From NCBI RefSeq assembly GCF_015209585.1, contig NZ_JADEYR010000001.1, forward strand, positions 1-64,000: a stretch of 64,000 nucleotides of DNA. The letters run 5' to 3'. The DNA is from Brachybacterium epidermidis. GTDB taxonomy: Bacteria; Actinomycetota; Actinomycetes; Actinomycetales; Dermabacteraceae. The translations under genes were made by a program, and so were the position numbers. Shown here in pieces: positions 25,701 to 34,514 of the stretch (its first letter is position 1; every line of letters begins with the position of its first letter). The notes under the pieces are model-generated. The model saw only the letters and a program-made list of their open reading frames with translations. It did no database searches and had not been told where the DNA came from.

Positions 25701-26295
25701 GCCCCCCAGGGTAGTGGGAAGGCGCCATCTCCTGGCCCTGCGGCGCCCAGGGCAGGCGCGGTGTGGACGGTGCCCGATCGGTGCGCAGGCGCCCGTAGGC
25801 GAGCACGTCGTGCCGCTCCCCGTCGATCAGGAACTTCTGTCGCTCCACGCCCTCCTGCACGAAGCCCGCTGCACGCGCGATCGCTCCGGAGGCTGGATTG
25901 TTGGCACGATGTCCCAGCTCGAGGCGGTCCAGCCCCCACCCGCCCTGCTCGAGCGGGGCCAGGGCCCGATCCGCCACGGTGGCCGCCGCTCGGCCGATGA
26001 GCCCACGGCCCCGGGGCTGCGCGGGCATCCAGTAGAAGAACCATCCCGCCCGGTTGTCCTGGTCGATGCTCAGGGCCACCAGGCCGATCATGCTCCCCGA
26101 GGAATCGGTGACAGCGACCGCCCGGCGCTGCTCGCCCCGCAGCCAGTCCACGTAGGTGCGGGCCTGCTCGATGGTCTCCACCTCACCCTGACGGGCCATG
26201 TCGGGGTGGGAGGTGAAGGCGGCGAGCACCGCGTCGGCGTCCGCAGCGCCCACGGGACGCAGGGAGTACGGGCCGGATGGCTGAGGGGACGTCAT
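25678..26295 (-). CDS. GNAT-family N-acetyltransferase (RimJ/RimL-like)
   Basis: The 205-residue protein shows the GNAT order: YSLRPVGAADADAVLAAF at the start, LVALSIDQDNRAGWFFYWM strand, acetyl-CoA loop QPRGRGLIGRA, and LELGHRANNPASGAIARAAG near the end. It resembles enzymes acetylating protein N-termini or small amines; the substrate is unknown. Its end overlaps the menB start. A CAGGAT box 6 nt before the ATG may be its promoter. Confidence 0.8.
   Translation of the reverse strand: MTSPQPSGPYSLRPVGAADADAVLAAFTSHPDMARQGEVETIEQARTYVDWLRGEQRRAVAVTDSSGSMIGLVALSIDQDNRAGWFFYWMPAQPRGRGLIGRAAATVADRALAPLEQGGWGLDRLELGHRANNPASGAIARAAGFVQEGVERQKFLIDGERHDVLAYGRLRTDRAPSTPRLPWAPQGQEMAPSHYPGGHDDHPRS
25708..25713 (-). 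promoter_or_regulatory. -10 box TACCCT of a leaderless promoter (menB)
   Basis: On the minus strand TACCCT is followed by 7 nt and ATG 25700. It lies inside the upstream GNAT coding region. Confidence 0.5.
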
Positions 26296-26333
26296 GACCC
26301 CATCCTGCCCTGCTGGGGCGGTGACCCGGCCGA

Positions 26334-26339
26334 TACCCT
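26334..26339 (+). promoter_or_regulatory. -10 box TACCCT of a leaderless promoter (menC)
   Basis: TACCCT is followed by 6 nt and ATG 26346; no ribosome-binding site is present. Confidence 0.5.
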
Positions 26340-26345
26340 CGAGAG

Positions 26346-27323
26346 ATGCACATCCCCTCTGCTCTGCGCGAGCTCGGCATCGATCGGGCGGTGGCCTGGT
26401 CGATCCCCATGACCATGCGGTTCCGCGGCCTCACCGAACGCGACGGCGTGCTTCTGCACGGCCCCCGGGGCTGGTCGGAGTTCTCACCCTTCTGGGACTA
26501 CGACGTGGAGGAGTCCGCCTCCTGGCTGCGGGCAGCGCTCGCCGATGCCACAGCCGAGCGGCCTGCCCCGCAGCGCCGCGAGATCCCCGTGAACGTCACC
26601 GTGCCCGTGGTGCCCCCGGCCCTCGCCGCCCGCATCGCCCGGGTGGGCGGCGCGCGCACCGCGAAGGTCAAGGTCGCCGACCCCGGCTGCGATCTCTCCC
26701 AGGACGCCGACCGGCTCGCCGCCGTGCGTGAGGCCATGGGACCCGAGGCCCGCATCCGCATCGACGCCAATGCCGCCTGGACCCTCGAGGAGGCCCTGGC
26801 GGCACTGCCGGTGCTGGACAGGGCCGCCGGGGGGCTCGAGTACGCCGAGCAGCCCTGCGCGAGCATCGAGGACCTCGCCTCCCTGCGCCGGGCCCTGGAC
26901 GTGCCGATCGCAGCCGACGAGTCGGTGCGCCGCGCCGAGGACCCTCTGCGGGTGGCCCGCGCCGAGGCTGCTGATGTGCTGGTGATGAAGGTCCAGCCCC
27001 TGGGCGGGGTGCGGCGCTGCCTCCAGCTCGCCGAGCAGGCCGGCCTGCCGGTGGTGGTCTCCTCCGCGCTGGAGACGGGGGTGGGTCTGAGCGCGGGGCT
27101 GGCCCTGGCCGCCGCGCTGCCCGAGCTGCCCCACGCCTGCGGCCTCGCCACGGCGGCGCTGCTCACCGGCGATGTGACGGCTGAGCCCCTGCACGCCACC
27201 GGCGGCACCATCGCCGCCGTGCGCCCGGAGCCGACCGAGGAGCAGCTGGTGCGGCACGCGGCCGGGCCGGAGCTCACCGCGAGGTGGCAGGCGCGCCTGG
27301 CCGAGTGCTCTGCGCAGCTGTGA
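26346..27323 (+). CDS. menC: o-Succinylbenzoate synthase
   Basis: This 325-residue enolase-superfamily enzyme dehydrates SHCHC to o-succinylbenzoate. Catalytic motifs are in order: TAKVKVAD (KxK acid/base), RIDANAAW (metal Asp), EYAEQPC (metal Glu), AADESVR (metal Asp) and VLVMKVQPLGG (second catalytic Lys). It is divergent from the menB group and 18 bp upstream of menD. Confidence 0.95.
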   Translation: MHIPSALRELGIDRAVAWSIPMTMRFRGLTERDGVLLHGPRGWSEFSPFWDYDVEESASWLRAALADATAERPAPQRREIPVNVTVPVVPPALAARIARVGGARTAKVKVADPGCDLSQDADRLAAVREAMGPEARIRIDANAAWTLEEALAALPVLDRAAGGLEYAEQPCASIEDLASLRRALDVPIAADESVRRAEDPLRVARAEAADVLVMKVQPLGGVRRCLQLAEQAGLPVVVSSALETGVGLSAGLALAAALPELPHACGLATAALLTGDVTAEPLHATGGTIAAVRPEPTEEQLVRHAAGPELTARWQARLAECSAQL

Positions 27324-27329
27324 GGGTTC

Positions 27330-27335
27330 TACGCT
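27330..27335 (+). promoter_or_regulatory. -10 box TACGCT of a leaderless promoter (menD)
   Basis: TACGCT is followed by 6 nt and ATG 27342. Confidence 0.5.
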
Positions 27336-27341
27336 GTCACC

Positions 27342-29104
27342 ATGCCTGATGCCGAGCAGCGCCCCGAGGTCGCCCCACTGACCGCGCCGGCCCCCACCGG
27401 GTCCGGGGCGGTCGACGAGGCGGTCGTGCTGTGGCGCGCCCTGGGCCTGCTCGGCGTGCGCGAGACCGTCCTCGCCCCGGGATCCCGCTCCGCCCCCCTG
27501 GTGTACGCCCTCGCGGATGGGCAGGTGGCCGACATGCTCCGGCCCCACGGGCGGCCCGACGAGCGCGCGGCCGGCTCCGCCGCCCTGGGCACCTCGCGCC
27601 ACGACCCCGCCCCCCCCGCCGCGGTGGCCACCACCTCGGGCACCGCGACCGCCCACCTGCTGGCCGCGGTGATGGAGGCGCACCACTCCCGGGTGCCCCT
27701 GATCGTGCTCACCGCCGACCGCCCGGTCGAGCTGCGGGGCACCGGGGCGAACCAGACCACTTCTCAGGTGGGCCTGTACCGCGACTTCGTGCGCTTCGAG
27801 GCGGATCTGCCCGCGCCCACCGCCACCGGGGCGACCCCCGTCGAACTGCGCACCATCGCCATGACCGCCGCCCGCGCCATGGCCGCGGCCACTGGCACCC
27901 ATCCCGGACCGGTGCACCTGAACCTCGGGTTCCGAGACCCCTGGTGCCCACGACGCCCGGCCCCGGAGCTGCTGCCGGTCCCGACGACGACACGGATCCC
28001 GGCGCCACCGGTGCGGCCGACGATGCGGACTCGCCCGCACGACCGATCGTGCTCACCCGCAGGCCACGCCCCGGCGCCCCGCCGCCGCACCCCGTGGCGG
28101 TCTCCTCCCGCACGGTGGTGGTCGCCGGTGACGGCGCCGGACCCGATGCCCGCGCCTTCGCCGAGCGCCATCGGCTGCCGCTGCTGGCGGAGCCCAGTTC
28201 CGGTGCCCGCGGCGGCGACATGCTGGTGCCGGGGTATCCGGCGCTGCTGAGCGAGATCATGGCGGATCCTTCGCACGACCTGCGGCCCGAGCGGGCCGTG
28301 GTCTTCGGGCACCCCACCCTCTCACGACCCGTGCTGGGGGCCCTGTTGGGCGCCGAGGACGTCGAGGTGATCGTCGTGGATTCCACCTCGAGCTGGCCCG
28401 ACGCGGCAGGCCGCGCCGCTCTCACGGTGCCCGCGGCCACCGGTGATGATCGCGCGGACAGCGAGGAGCTCGCCGCCCGCCGCACCCGCGTCCAGGCCTG
28501 GCGCGGCGCGGCCGCATCCGCCGCCCGCCCCCTGGGCTGGCAGGTGGGGGCGGCGCTGGCCGTGTGGAACGCGAGCGAGGAGCACGACGTGCTGGTGCTG
28601 GGCTCCTCCAGCCTGGTCCGGGACCTCGAGCAGCACGCCGGGAGCACGGACGCCCGGGTGATCGCCAACAGGGGACTGGCCGGCATCGACGGCACCACCG
28701 CCATGGCCACCGGCCTGGCCCTGGCCCACCGGGACCACCCCGGGCGGGTGCGGCTGCTGGTGGGTGACCTCACGGCGCTGCACGACCTCACGGGCCTGAT
28801 CATCGGCCCGGAGGAGCAGCGCCCGGATCTCGACGTGGTGGTGGTCGACGACGACGGCGGTCGCATCTTCGGGGGGCTCGAGCACGCCGCCGCCCCGCCC
28901 GCGCTGCTGCGGCGCTTCTTCACCACCCCGCACGGCGTGGACATCGCCGGTGCCGCCGCCTCCCTCGGTGCCCGCACCGAGTCCGTGTGCACCGATGAGC
29001 TGGCCGGCGCGCTTGCGGCCCCCAGCCGGGGGATCCGGGTCATCGTGGTCCAGGAGTTCTCCCGTCGGCGGTCATCGATCTCGAGAGACGGGATGGTCGA
29101 ATGA
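27342..29104 (+). pseudogene. menD: SEPHCHC synthase (MenD) gene with a -1 frameshift
   Basis: MenD is the ThDP enzyme joining isochorismate and 2-oxoglutarate. The N-terminal half is in one frame (LAPGSRSAPLVYAL; DERAAGSAALG; TTSGTATAHLLAAVMEAHHS; TADRPVELRGTGANQTT; GPVHLNLGFRDP). The C-terminal half, from about 27941, is in another: LVLGSSSLVRDLE, IANRGLAGIDGTTAMATGLA and the ThDP-binding DVVVVDDDGGRIFGGLE. Both halves are complete. The frames join if one C is added to the CCCC at 27938-27941, restoring 587 residues, a normal MenD length. Either a recent mutation or a sequencing error fits. Every other men gene except menF is intact, so error is likely. The 3' end overlaps htrA (ATGA). Confidence 0.85.
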
Positions 29105-30429
29105 GCCCCGCGCAGGATGATCCCGGGCAGTCCCCGAACCCCTGGGATCCCTTCGCCTCCCGGACCGGGGAGGACGCTCAGGGGCCATCCGCGCTCCGAC
29201 CGCCGCAGCCGGAACCGACGCCGCCTGCCGGGCCGAGCGGCACCGCGGTCGAGGCATCGCGGGTCAGCCGGGAGGCCGCCCCGCACGCCCACCCGCACAC
29301 CCCGCGGCGCGGCCCCGGTTGGGGAGGGGTGAGCGCCCTGGTCCTGGCCGGGATGCTCCTGTCCAGCGGTGCCACCCTGGGCGGAGTGGTGGCCTACGAC
29401 CGGATCATCGCGCCGCTCACCTCGGCACAGGCACCGAGCGAGCCAGCCTCCCCCTCGCCCACCGGCCCGGACGTGGAGCCCGTCTCGACCGGTGGGGCGA
29501 CGGTGGCGGACTGGAGCGAGGTGGCCGAGCAGGTGGCCCCGAGCACGGTCGCCATCCAGGTGCGCACCGCTACCGGCACCAGCCAGGGCACCGGCGTGGT
29601 GCTCTCCGAGGACGGCTCCGTTCTCACCAACGATCACGTGGTGGCCGGAGGGGACCAGGTGCAGGTCACCCTGGCCGACGGCCTCACGTACACCGCGGCA
29701 GTGGTGGGCGCTGATCCCAGCACGGACCTGGCCGTGATCCGCCTGGACGCACCGCCCCCGGACCTCCAGCCCGCCACCTTCGGCGACTCCGAGCTGGTCG
29801 AGGTGGGGGATCCGGTGATGGCCGTCGGCACACCGCTGGGGCTGGAGAACACCGTCACCACGGGCATCGTCTCGGCAGTGGACAGGCCCGTGACCACCGA
29901 GGGAGAGGAGGAGGACGGCTCCGACGCCGCCTTCACCTCCGCCATCCAGACCGATGCCGCCATCAACCCCGGCAACTCCGGGGGGCCGCTGGTCGACGCC
30001 CGCGGTCACGTGGTGGGCGTCAACACGGCCATCGCCGCCATCCCCGGCACGGATCGTGCCGTGGGGAGCATCGGACTGGGCTTCGCGATCCCCTCGAACA
30101 CCGCGCGGCTGATCGCGGATCAGCTGGGGGAGGGCGGCACGGTGCGGCACGCCTACGTGGGCGTCACCACCCAGGACGGCACCCGCAGCGTGGGCGACGT
30201 GACCCACCGCGGTGCCGAGGTGGTCGGCGTGGAGCCGGACAGCCCGGCGGTGGAGGCCGGCATACAGGAGGGGGACCTGATCACGGCGTTCGACGACGTC
30301 AGCATCGGCGGGGCTGCGGCGCTGACGGCCGTGGTGCGCGGCCAGGAGGTGGGATCCGAGCACACGCTCACCGTGGTCAGGGGCGAGAAGGAGCGGGCGA
30401 TCCGGATCACCCTGGGGGAGAGGCCCTAG
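29101..30429 (+). CDS. HtrA/DegP-type serine protease with PDZ domain
   Basis: The 442-residue protein has a cytosolic Pro-rich N-terminus (~1-75), one membrane anchor (GGVSALVLAGMLLSSGATLG), a trypsin-like domain with triad His179 (TNDHVV), Asp209 (STDLAV) and Ser293 (NPGNSGGPL), and a C-terminal PDZ domain (~345-435, AEVVGVEPDSPAVEAGIQEG). It is a membrane-tethered extracytoplasmic quality-control protease. It overlaps menD by 4 bp and is convergent with menF, whose stop overlaps its own by 4 bp. Its place in the menaquinone cluster has no evident mechanistic reason. Confidence 0.93.
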   Translation: MSPAQDDPGQSPNPWDPFASRTGEDAQGPSALRPPQPEPTPPAGPSGTAVEASRVSREAAPHAHPHTPRRGPGWGGVSALVLAGMLLSSGATLGGVVAYDRIIAPLTSAQAPSEPASPSPTGPDVEPVSTGGATVADWSEVAEQVAPSTVAIQVRTATGTSQGTGVVLSEDGSVLTNDHVVAGGDQVQVTLADGLTYTAAVVGADPSTDLAVIRLDAPPPDLQPATFGDSELVEVGDPVMAVGTPLGLENTVTTGIVSAVDRPVTTEGEEEDGSDAAFTSAIQTDAAINPGNSGGPLVDARGHVVGVNTAIAAIPGTDRAVGSIGLGFAIPSNTARLIADQLGEGGTVRHAYVGVTTQDGTRSVGDVTHRGAEVVGVEPDSPAVEAGIQEGDLITAFDDVSIGGAAALTAVVRGQEVGSEHTLTVVRGEKERAIRITLGERP

Positions 30430-31738
30430 CGCTTGACGGGGCCGTTCCCCGTCCCGGCCGTCCCGCCGCGCAGTGCCCGCAGCATGGGCCGGTTCTTCGC
30501 GAGCACCTCGGCGTGCTCGGAGACCGGATCGGAGGCCGCCACCAGGCCGCCCCCGGCCTGCAGGGCGACGGTGCGGTCGTCCACCAGGTGCGCCATCCGC
30601 AGCGCGATCGCCCACTGCCCGTCGCCCCGGGCGTTCATCCAGCCCACGGGGGAGGCGTAGCCGCCGCGGTCGCGCGGCTCCAGGCGGGCGATGATCTCGT
30701 CGGCCGCCTCCCGCGGGGTCCCCGAGACCGCGGCCGAGGGATGCAGCCGTGCGGCCACGTCCAGGCTGGTCACCCCACGTAGCAGGCTCGCCGAGACATC
30801 CGAGGCCAGGTGCTCCAGCCCCGGCAGCCGCAGCACGAACGGCTCCGGGGACACCGTGACGTCGAGGGCCACGTCCACCAGGCGATCCACCACCGAGTCC
30901 ACCGCGAAGGCGTGCTCGGAGCGCTCCTTGGCGTCCCCGCGGAAGGTGCGGCGGTCCTGTTCGGACAGCTCTGCGCCCTCGGCCACCGGACGGGTGCCTG
31001 CCAGCACCCGGGAGAACACACGGCCGTCCTCGGTCTGGGCGAGCATCTCGGGGCTTGCCCCCACCACGTCCTCGAGGTGGTACACCCAGGTGCTCGGGTA
31101 CTCGCGAGCCAGGCGCGCCACCAGCGCGGCCCGACTGACGGGCGCGCCGGAGCGCACCGTGGTCAGCTCGGAGAGCACCACCTTCTGCGCCTCGCCGTCC
31201 GTGATCGCACCGACCGCGTCCCGCACCAGGGCCTGGTACTGCTCTGGGGTGTGCGAGGGTCGATGTCCAGCTCGCCGGGGTCGGGTGTGCGCGGGTGGGG
31301 GAACAGGTCGCGCCAGGAGGCGGGCACCTCGGGCTCGACACCCGTCCCCACCACGGTGAGGAAGGCCTCGCCCTCCTCCACCCCCAGCGCCGCCTGCGGA
31401 ACCATCAGCGTGGAGGGCCGTGCGGAGCCGTCGGCGTAGGAGAAGCTGCCCAGGGCGATCAGGCCGCTGGCCCGGGTGCGCACCTCGTCGTCGATGCGGC
31501 AGCGCTGGGCCAGGTGCTGGAAGGCAGCGCTGGCGGCGGCGAAGCGGTGCGGCCCGGCCGTCTGCACCGACCAGGCCGTCCCCACGGCGACCAGGCCCTG
31601 GCCGTGACGCAGCCAGGCGGCGCTGAGGTGCTCGGGCACATGCCCCAGCAGGTCGACCGGTTCATCGATCCGCAGGGTGCGCACCACCAGCTCCGACGTG
31701 TCGTCGGCGAGGGCGGGGGACGTGGGGAGGGAAGGCAT
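30426..31738 (-). pseudogene. menF: Isochorismate synthase (MenF) gene with a frameshift
   Basis: MenF converts chorismate to isochorismate, the first menaquinone step. The N-terminal part (31738 to ~31255) carries the substrate-domain start and ends in RDLFPHPRTPDPGELDIDPR. The C-terminal part (~31254-30426), in a different frame, begins HTPEQYQALVRDAVGAITDG and holds the chorismate-binding core: KVVLSE, LAGTRPV, LHPSAAVSGTPREAADEII, ASPVGWMNARG and ALQAGGGLVAASDPVSEHAE. One base is missing near 31251-31255 (plus strand GTGCG). Adding it restores 437 residues. CATAAT 8 nt upstream of the ATG is a leaderless -10. As with menD, mutation and sequencing error cannot be told apart here. Confidence 0.85.
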
Positions 31739-31746
31739 CGGGACTC

Positions 31747-31752
31747 ATTATG
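31747..31752 (-). promoter_or_regulatory. -10 box CATAAT of a leaderless promoter (menF)
   Basis: On the minus strand CATAAT is followed by 8 nt and ATG 31738. Confidence 0.45.
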
Positions 31753-31881
31753 CGACAGGTCCTCCGCGTGCGGATGGTCACCGGCGGCACCCCGATGCCG
31801 CCTGCGCCGGTGAGGGGGTCTCAGGTGCGACGATGGTGCGGGCGCCCCCCGCGGTGCCCGTCGGCCCTCCCGGGCCGCCCG

Positions 31882-33333
31882 ATGGACGGATGGACGGAGC
31901 AGTGCGTGAGAAGCAGCGGCGAGAGCATCGCGAGCCCCCTGGTGCGGGGAGTGCTCGCGGCCGTCGTGTCCCTGGGCACCGCGATCGCGGTGACCGTGAT
32001 CCCCGCGCTCGCCGCCCAGGTGGCAGGCACCCGCTCAGCCGCCACCGCCCTGGACGCCATCATCATCGGCCTCAACGTGCTGGTGCTCGGGCACGGCGGC
32101 GGCATCACCCTGTCCACCGGGGTGATCGACGGCACCGTCACGCTCACCCCCCTCGGGCTGATGGCGCTGTTCGTTCTGGTGTCCGCTCTGGGCATGCGCC
32201 GCGTGGGCTATGTGCTGGGGCTGGTCGAGCACGATGCAGGGCTGCGGCCGCGCGCGCTGGGGGACGCCGGCGCGGCACTGGGCGCCTACACCGTCGTCTA
32301 CGCGATCGGGGTGGCGGCGCTGGCCGCCCTGGGGCGCAGCGTCGATGCGGCCCCCATGATTGTCCCGGCGTTCCTCTCCGGCGCGCTGGTGGCAGTGGTG
32401 GGAGGCCTGCTCGGCGTGCTCCGGTCCCTGTCACGGCGCCCCACGGACAGCTCCCCGGGAGTGCGGGTGCTGGGTCTGCTGCCCGCCCCCTTCGACGCTG
32501 TTGCCCGCGCGGTGCTGCTGGCCCTGGCCGGCCTGGTCGCGGTGGGGGCCCTTGCCGTCACCGGCCAGCTGCTGTGGGGCATCAAGGGCGCCGCTGCCCT
32601 GTTCGAACAGCTGGGCCCCGGGATCGTGGGCGGGATCGTGCTGACCCTGCTGCAGCTGGCCCTGCTTCCCCTGCTGATGGTGTGGGCACTGGTGATCCTG
32701 CTGGGCGGCACCGTGACCATGGGCACCGGCACCGCCTTTTCCCTGCAGGGGGTGGAGACCGGGCTGATGCCGGCCCTGCCGATCCTGGCGGCCCTGCCGG
32801 AACCGGGCCCCGCACCCGAATGGGCGATCGCGTTGATGCTGGTGCCCCTGGCCCCCGTCGTGCTGGGCGCGGTGCGCCTGGTGCGGGACGTCGAGCACCT
32901 GGACCTCCGGGACCGGGTGACCGCGTGGGTGGCCTACCCGCTGGTGCTGATGGTGGTGATCCTGCTGCTGGCCGGGCTGTCCACCGGTGGCATCGGCGAC
33001 GGACGCCTGGCGCACCTGGGCCCGCAGATGGGCACCCTGCTGATGCCGCTGCTGCTGCTGACGGTGGGCGGCACGGGCGCGGTGCTGGCGTTCATGGCCA
33101 CCGCATTGATCCCCTGGACGCAGAAAGCGGTGACATCGCTGCGCAGCCGCGTGGAGTCCGCCGAGGAGAAGGAGCGTGCCGAGCGCACCGGGGCAGGTGA
33201 TCCCGCACCCGCGCAGGAGGACGGGGAGGTCCACGAGGACGCCCCGGACCCTGTGGAGCGTGAGGAGCCTGCGCAGGCTCAGGACCCCGTGGAGGTGCCT
33301 GCGGAGGAGCTCAACCCCCCAGCAGACCGGTGA
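31882..33333 (+). CDS. DUF6350 polytopic membrane protein (PerM-like)
   Basis: The 483-residue protein has about ten hydrophobic helices and an acidic Glu/Pro-rich cytosolic tail (~425-483). The start is uncertain: ATG 31882 and GTG 31906 precede the conserved first helix (SPLVRGVLAAVVSLGTAIAV), and the frame is open back to 31750. DUF6350 proteins include mycobacterial PerM (Rv0955), which lies directly beside purN and purH, the same neighbourhood as here; PerM is linked to cell division and persistence. Function in this organism is inferred from synteny. The 3' end overlaps the convergent small membrane protein gene by 23 bp. Confidence 0.7.
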   Translation: MDGWTEQCVRSSGESIASPLVRGVLAAVVSLGTAIAVTVIPALAAQVAGTRSAATALDAIIIGLNVLVLGHGGGITLSTGVIDGTVTLTPLGLMALFVLVSALGMRRVGYVLGLVEHDAGLRPRALGDAGAALGAYTVVYAIGVAALAALGRSVDAAPMIVPAFLSGALVAVVGGLLGVLRSLSRRPTDSSPGVRVLGLLPAPFDAVARAVLLALAGLVAVGALAVTGQLLWGIKGAAALFEQLGPGIVGGIVLTLLQLALLPLLMVWALVILLGGTVTMGTGTAFSLQGVETGLMPALPILAALPEPGPAPEWAIALMLVPLAPVVLGAVRLVRDVEHLDLRDRVTAWVAYPLVLMVVILLLAGLSTGGIGDGRLAHLGPQMGTLLMPLLLLTVGGTGAVLAFMATALIPWTQKAVTSLRSRVESAEEKERAERTGAGDPAPAQEDGEVHEDAPDPVEREEPAQAQDPVEVPAEELNPPADR

Positions 33334-33739
33334 TCCAGTCCGTCATCGACTCCTGCGCCTCCTGGGCGCACTGCGACTTCGCACGCTCGGTGATCGCCGT
33401 GCGCACGCACTCCTCGCGCTGCACCGTAGGGCCGTAGAACACCAGGGAGGTCACGGTGCCCAGCACGATCAGCAGTGTGGCGGGAACGCCCACCACGGCG
33501 GAGAAGATCGCCATCCCCCGGCGCCCCTCCCGGAAGGCGGTCACGATCAGGGGGATCAGCAGCACCAGCGCGATGAGGCCTGCCAGCCCGCTCAGCAGCG
33601 AGTAGGGCAGCGGAGCCAGCATCAGCAGCCACGCGGCCAGCAGGGCGAAGCTGAGCGCCCCGAGCAGCCGACGCTGCCTGGTGCCGGTGGTGGACTCGTC
33701 CCGTGCGCCGCCCTGCGGTTTCTTCTCATCGCTGCTCAT
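33311..33739 (-). CDS. Small membrane protein of unknown function
   Basis: The 142-residue protein has a charged N-terminus (~1-24), three hydrophobic helices (~26-44, 46-68, 76-100) and a C-terminal extracytoplasmic-looking stretch with two Cys (REECVRTA and KSQCAQEA), possibly a disulfide. No family was recognised. A CACAAT box 8 nt before the ATG suggests a leaderless transcript. It is divergent from purN. Confidence 0.65.
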   Translation of the reverse strand: MSSDEKKPQGGARDESTTGTRQRRLLGALSFALLAAWLLMLAPLPYSLLSGLAGLIALVLLIPLIVTAFREGRRGMAIFSAVVGVPATLLIVLGTVTSLVFYGPTVQREECVRTAITERAKSQCAQEAQESMTDWITGLLGG

Positions 33740-33747
33740 CGTGGACC

Positions 33748-33753
33748 ATTGTG
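33748..33753 (-). promoter_or_regulatory. -10 box CACAAT of a leaderless promoter
   Basis: On the minus strand CACAAT is followed by 8 nt and ATG 33739. Confidence 0.4.
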
Positions 33754-33822
33754 CCCCGTCCGCCTGGACCCCGTGTCACCGCGTGCAGGCCGCTCGCAGA
33801 TGGGGGCGGGCTCGCCCCGCGG

Positions 33823-33876
33823 TCGGCGCTGACCCCCGGACCGACGCCGACCCTCGGGCCGGCGCCGACCCTCGGA
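33823..33876. repeat. Three 18-bp tandem repeats upstream of purN
   Basis: Three consecutive 18-bp units (33823-33840, 33841-33858, 33859-33876) share the core GCGCCGACCCTCGG. Units two and three match at 16 of 18 positions, units one and three at 15. They fill the intergenic DNA just before the purN promoter. Confidence 0.7.
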
Positions 33877-33905
33877 CCGACGACGGCGCGCACACGCCCC
33901 TGCAC

Positions 33906-33911
33906 TACCCT
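33906..33911 (+). promoter_or_regulatory. -10 box TACCCT of a leaderless promoter (purN)
   Basis: TACCCT is followed by 6 nt and GTG 33918. Confidence 0.5.
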
Positions 33912-33917
33912 GGCACC

Positions 33918-34514
33918 GTGTCCCGCACCCCCGTCGTCGTCCTCATCTCCGGCACCGGATCCACTCTCGCCGCCCTGCTGGAGGCCGGTGCGCACCCGGA
34001 CTGCCCCTACGAGATCGTCGGTGTGATCGCCGACAAGGAGGCCGCGGGCCTCGCCCACGCGCGCGCTGCGGGCGTGCCCACCGCCGTGGTGCGCCTGGCC
34101 GACCACGCCGACCGCGCCGCGTGGGATCGCGCGCTCGCTGAGGCCGTCGCCGGCTTCTCCCCGCGCCTGGTGGTGCTGGCCGGGTTCATGAAGCTGCTGG
34201 GAGCACCGCTGCTGGAGGCCCATCCCGGGCGCATCATCAACACCCACCCCGCCCTGCTTCCCTCCTTCCCCGGCGCCCACGGCGTGCGCGACGCCCTCGC
34301 GCACGGGGTGAAGGTCACCGGCGCCACCGTGATCGAGGTCGATGCCGGTGTGGACACCGGCCGCATCCTCGCCCAGGTCGCCGTCGAGGTGCACGAGGAC
34401 GACACCGAGGCCACCCTCCACGAGCGCATCAAGCAGGCCGAGCAGCCGCTGCTGGTGGACGTGGTGCGCCGACTGACCGCTGCGAACCGAACCGAACAGG
34501 AGCCCATCGCGTGA
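33918..34514 (+). CDS. purN: Phosphoribosylglycinamide formyltransferase
   Basis: The 198-residue enzyme transfers a formyl group from 10-formyl-THF to GAR in purine synthesis. It shows [13 protein letters not shown] (phosphate loop), LAGFMKLLG, the catalytic N-x-H...D set in [22 protein letters not shown], and [22 protein letters not shown] 33918 is fixed by the -10 box and family length. The stop overlaps the purH GTG start (GTGA). Confidence 0.96.
   Translation: MSRTPVVVLISGTGSTLAALLEAGAHPDCPYEIVGVIADKEAAGLAHARAAGVPTAVVRLADHADRAAWDRALAEAVAGFSPRLVVLAGFMKLLGAPLLEAHPGRIINTHPALLPSFPGAHGVRDALAHGVKVTGATVIEVDAGVDTGRILAQVAVEVHEDDTEATLHERIKQAEQPLLVDVVRRLTAANRTEQEPIA

Noticed and set aside
27936-27946. 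Programmed -1 frameshifting in menD
   Set aside because: There is no heptameric slippery site of the X XXY YYZ type and no obvious stimulatory structure, and MenD is not known to use frameshifting. A missing base is simpler.
27709-31341. 1210-codon minus-strand frame across menD, htrA and menF
   Set aside because: It runs antisense to three recognisable genes and encodes low-complexity sequence.
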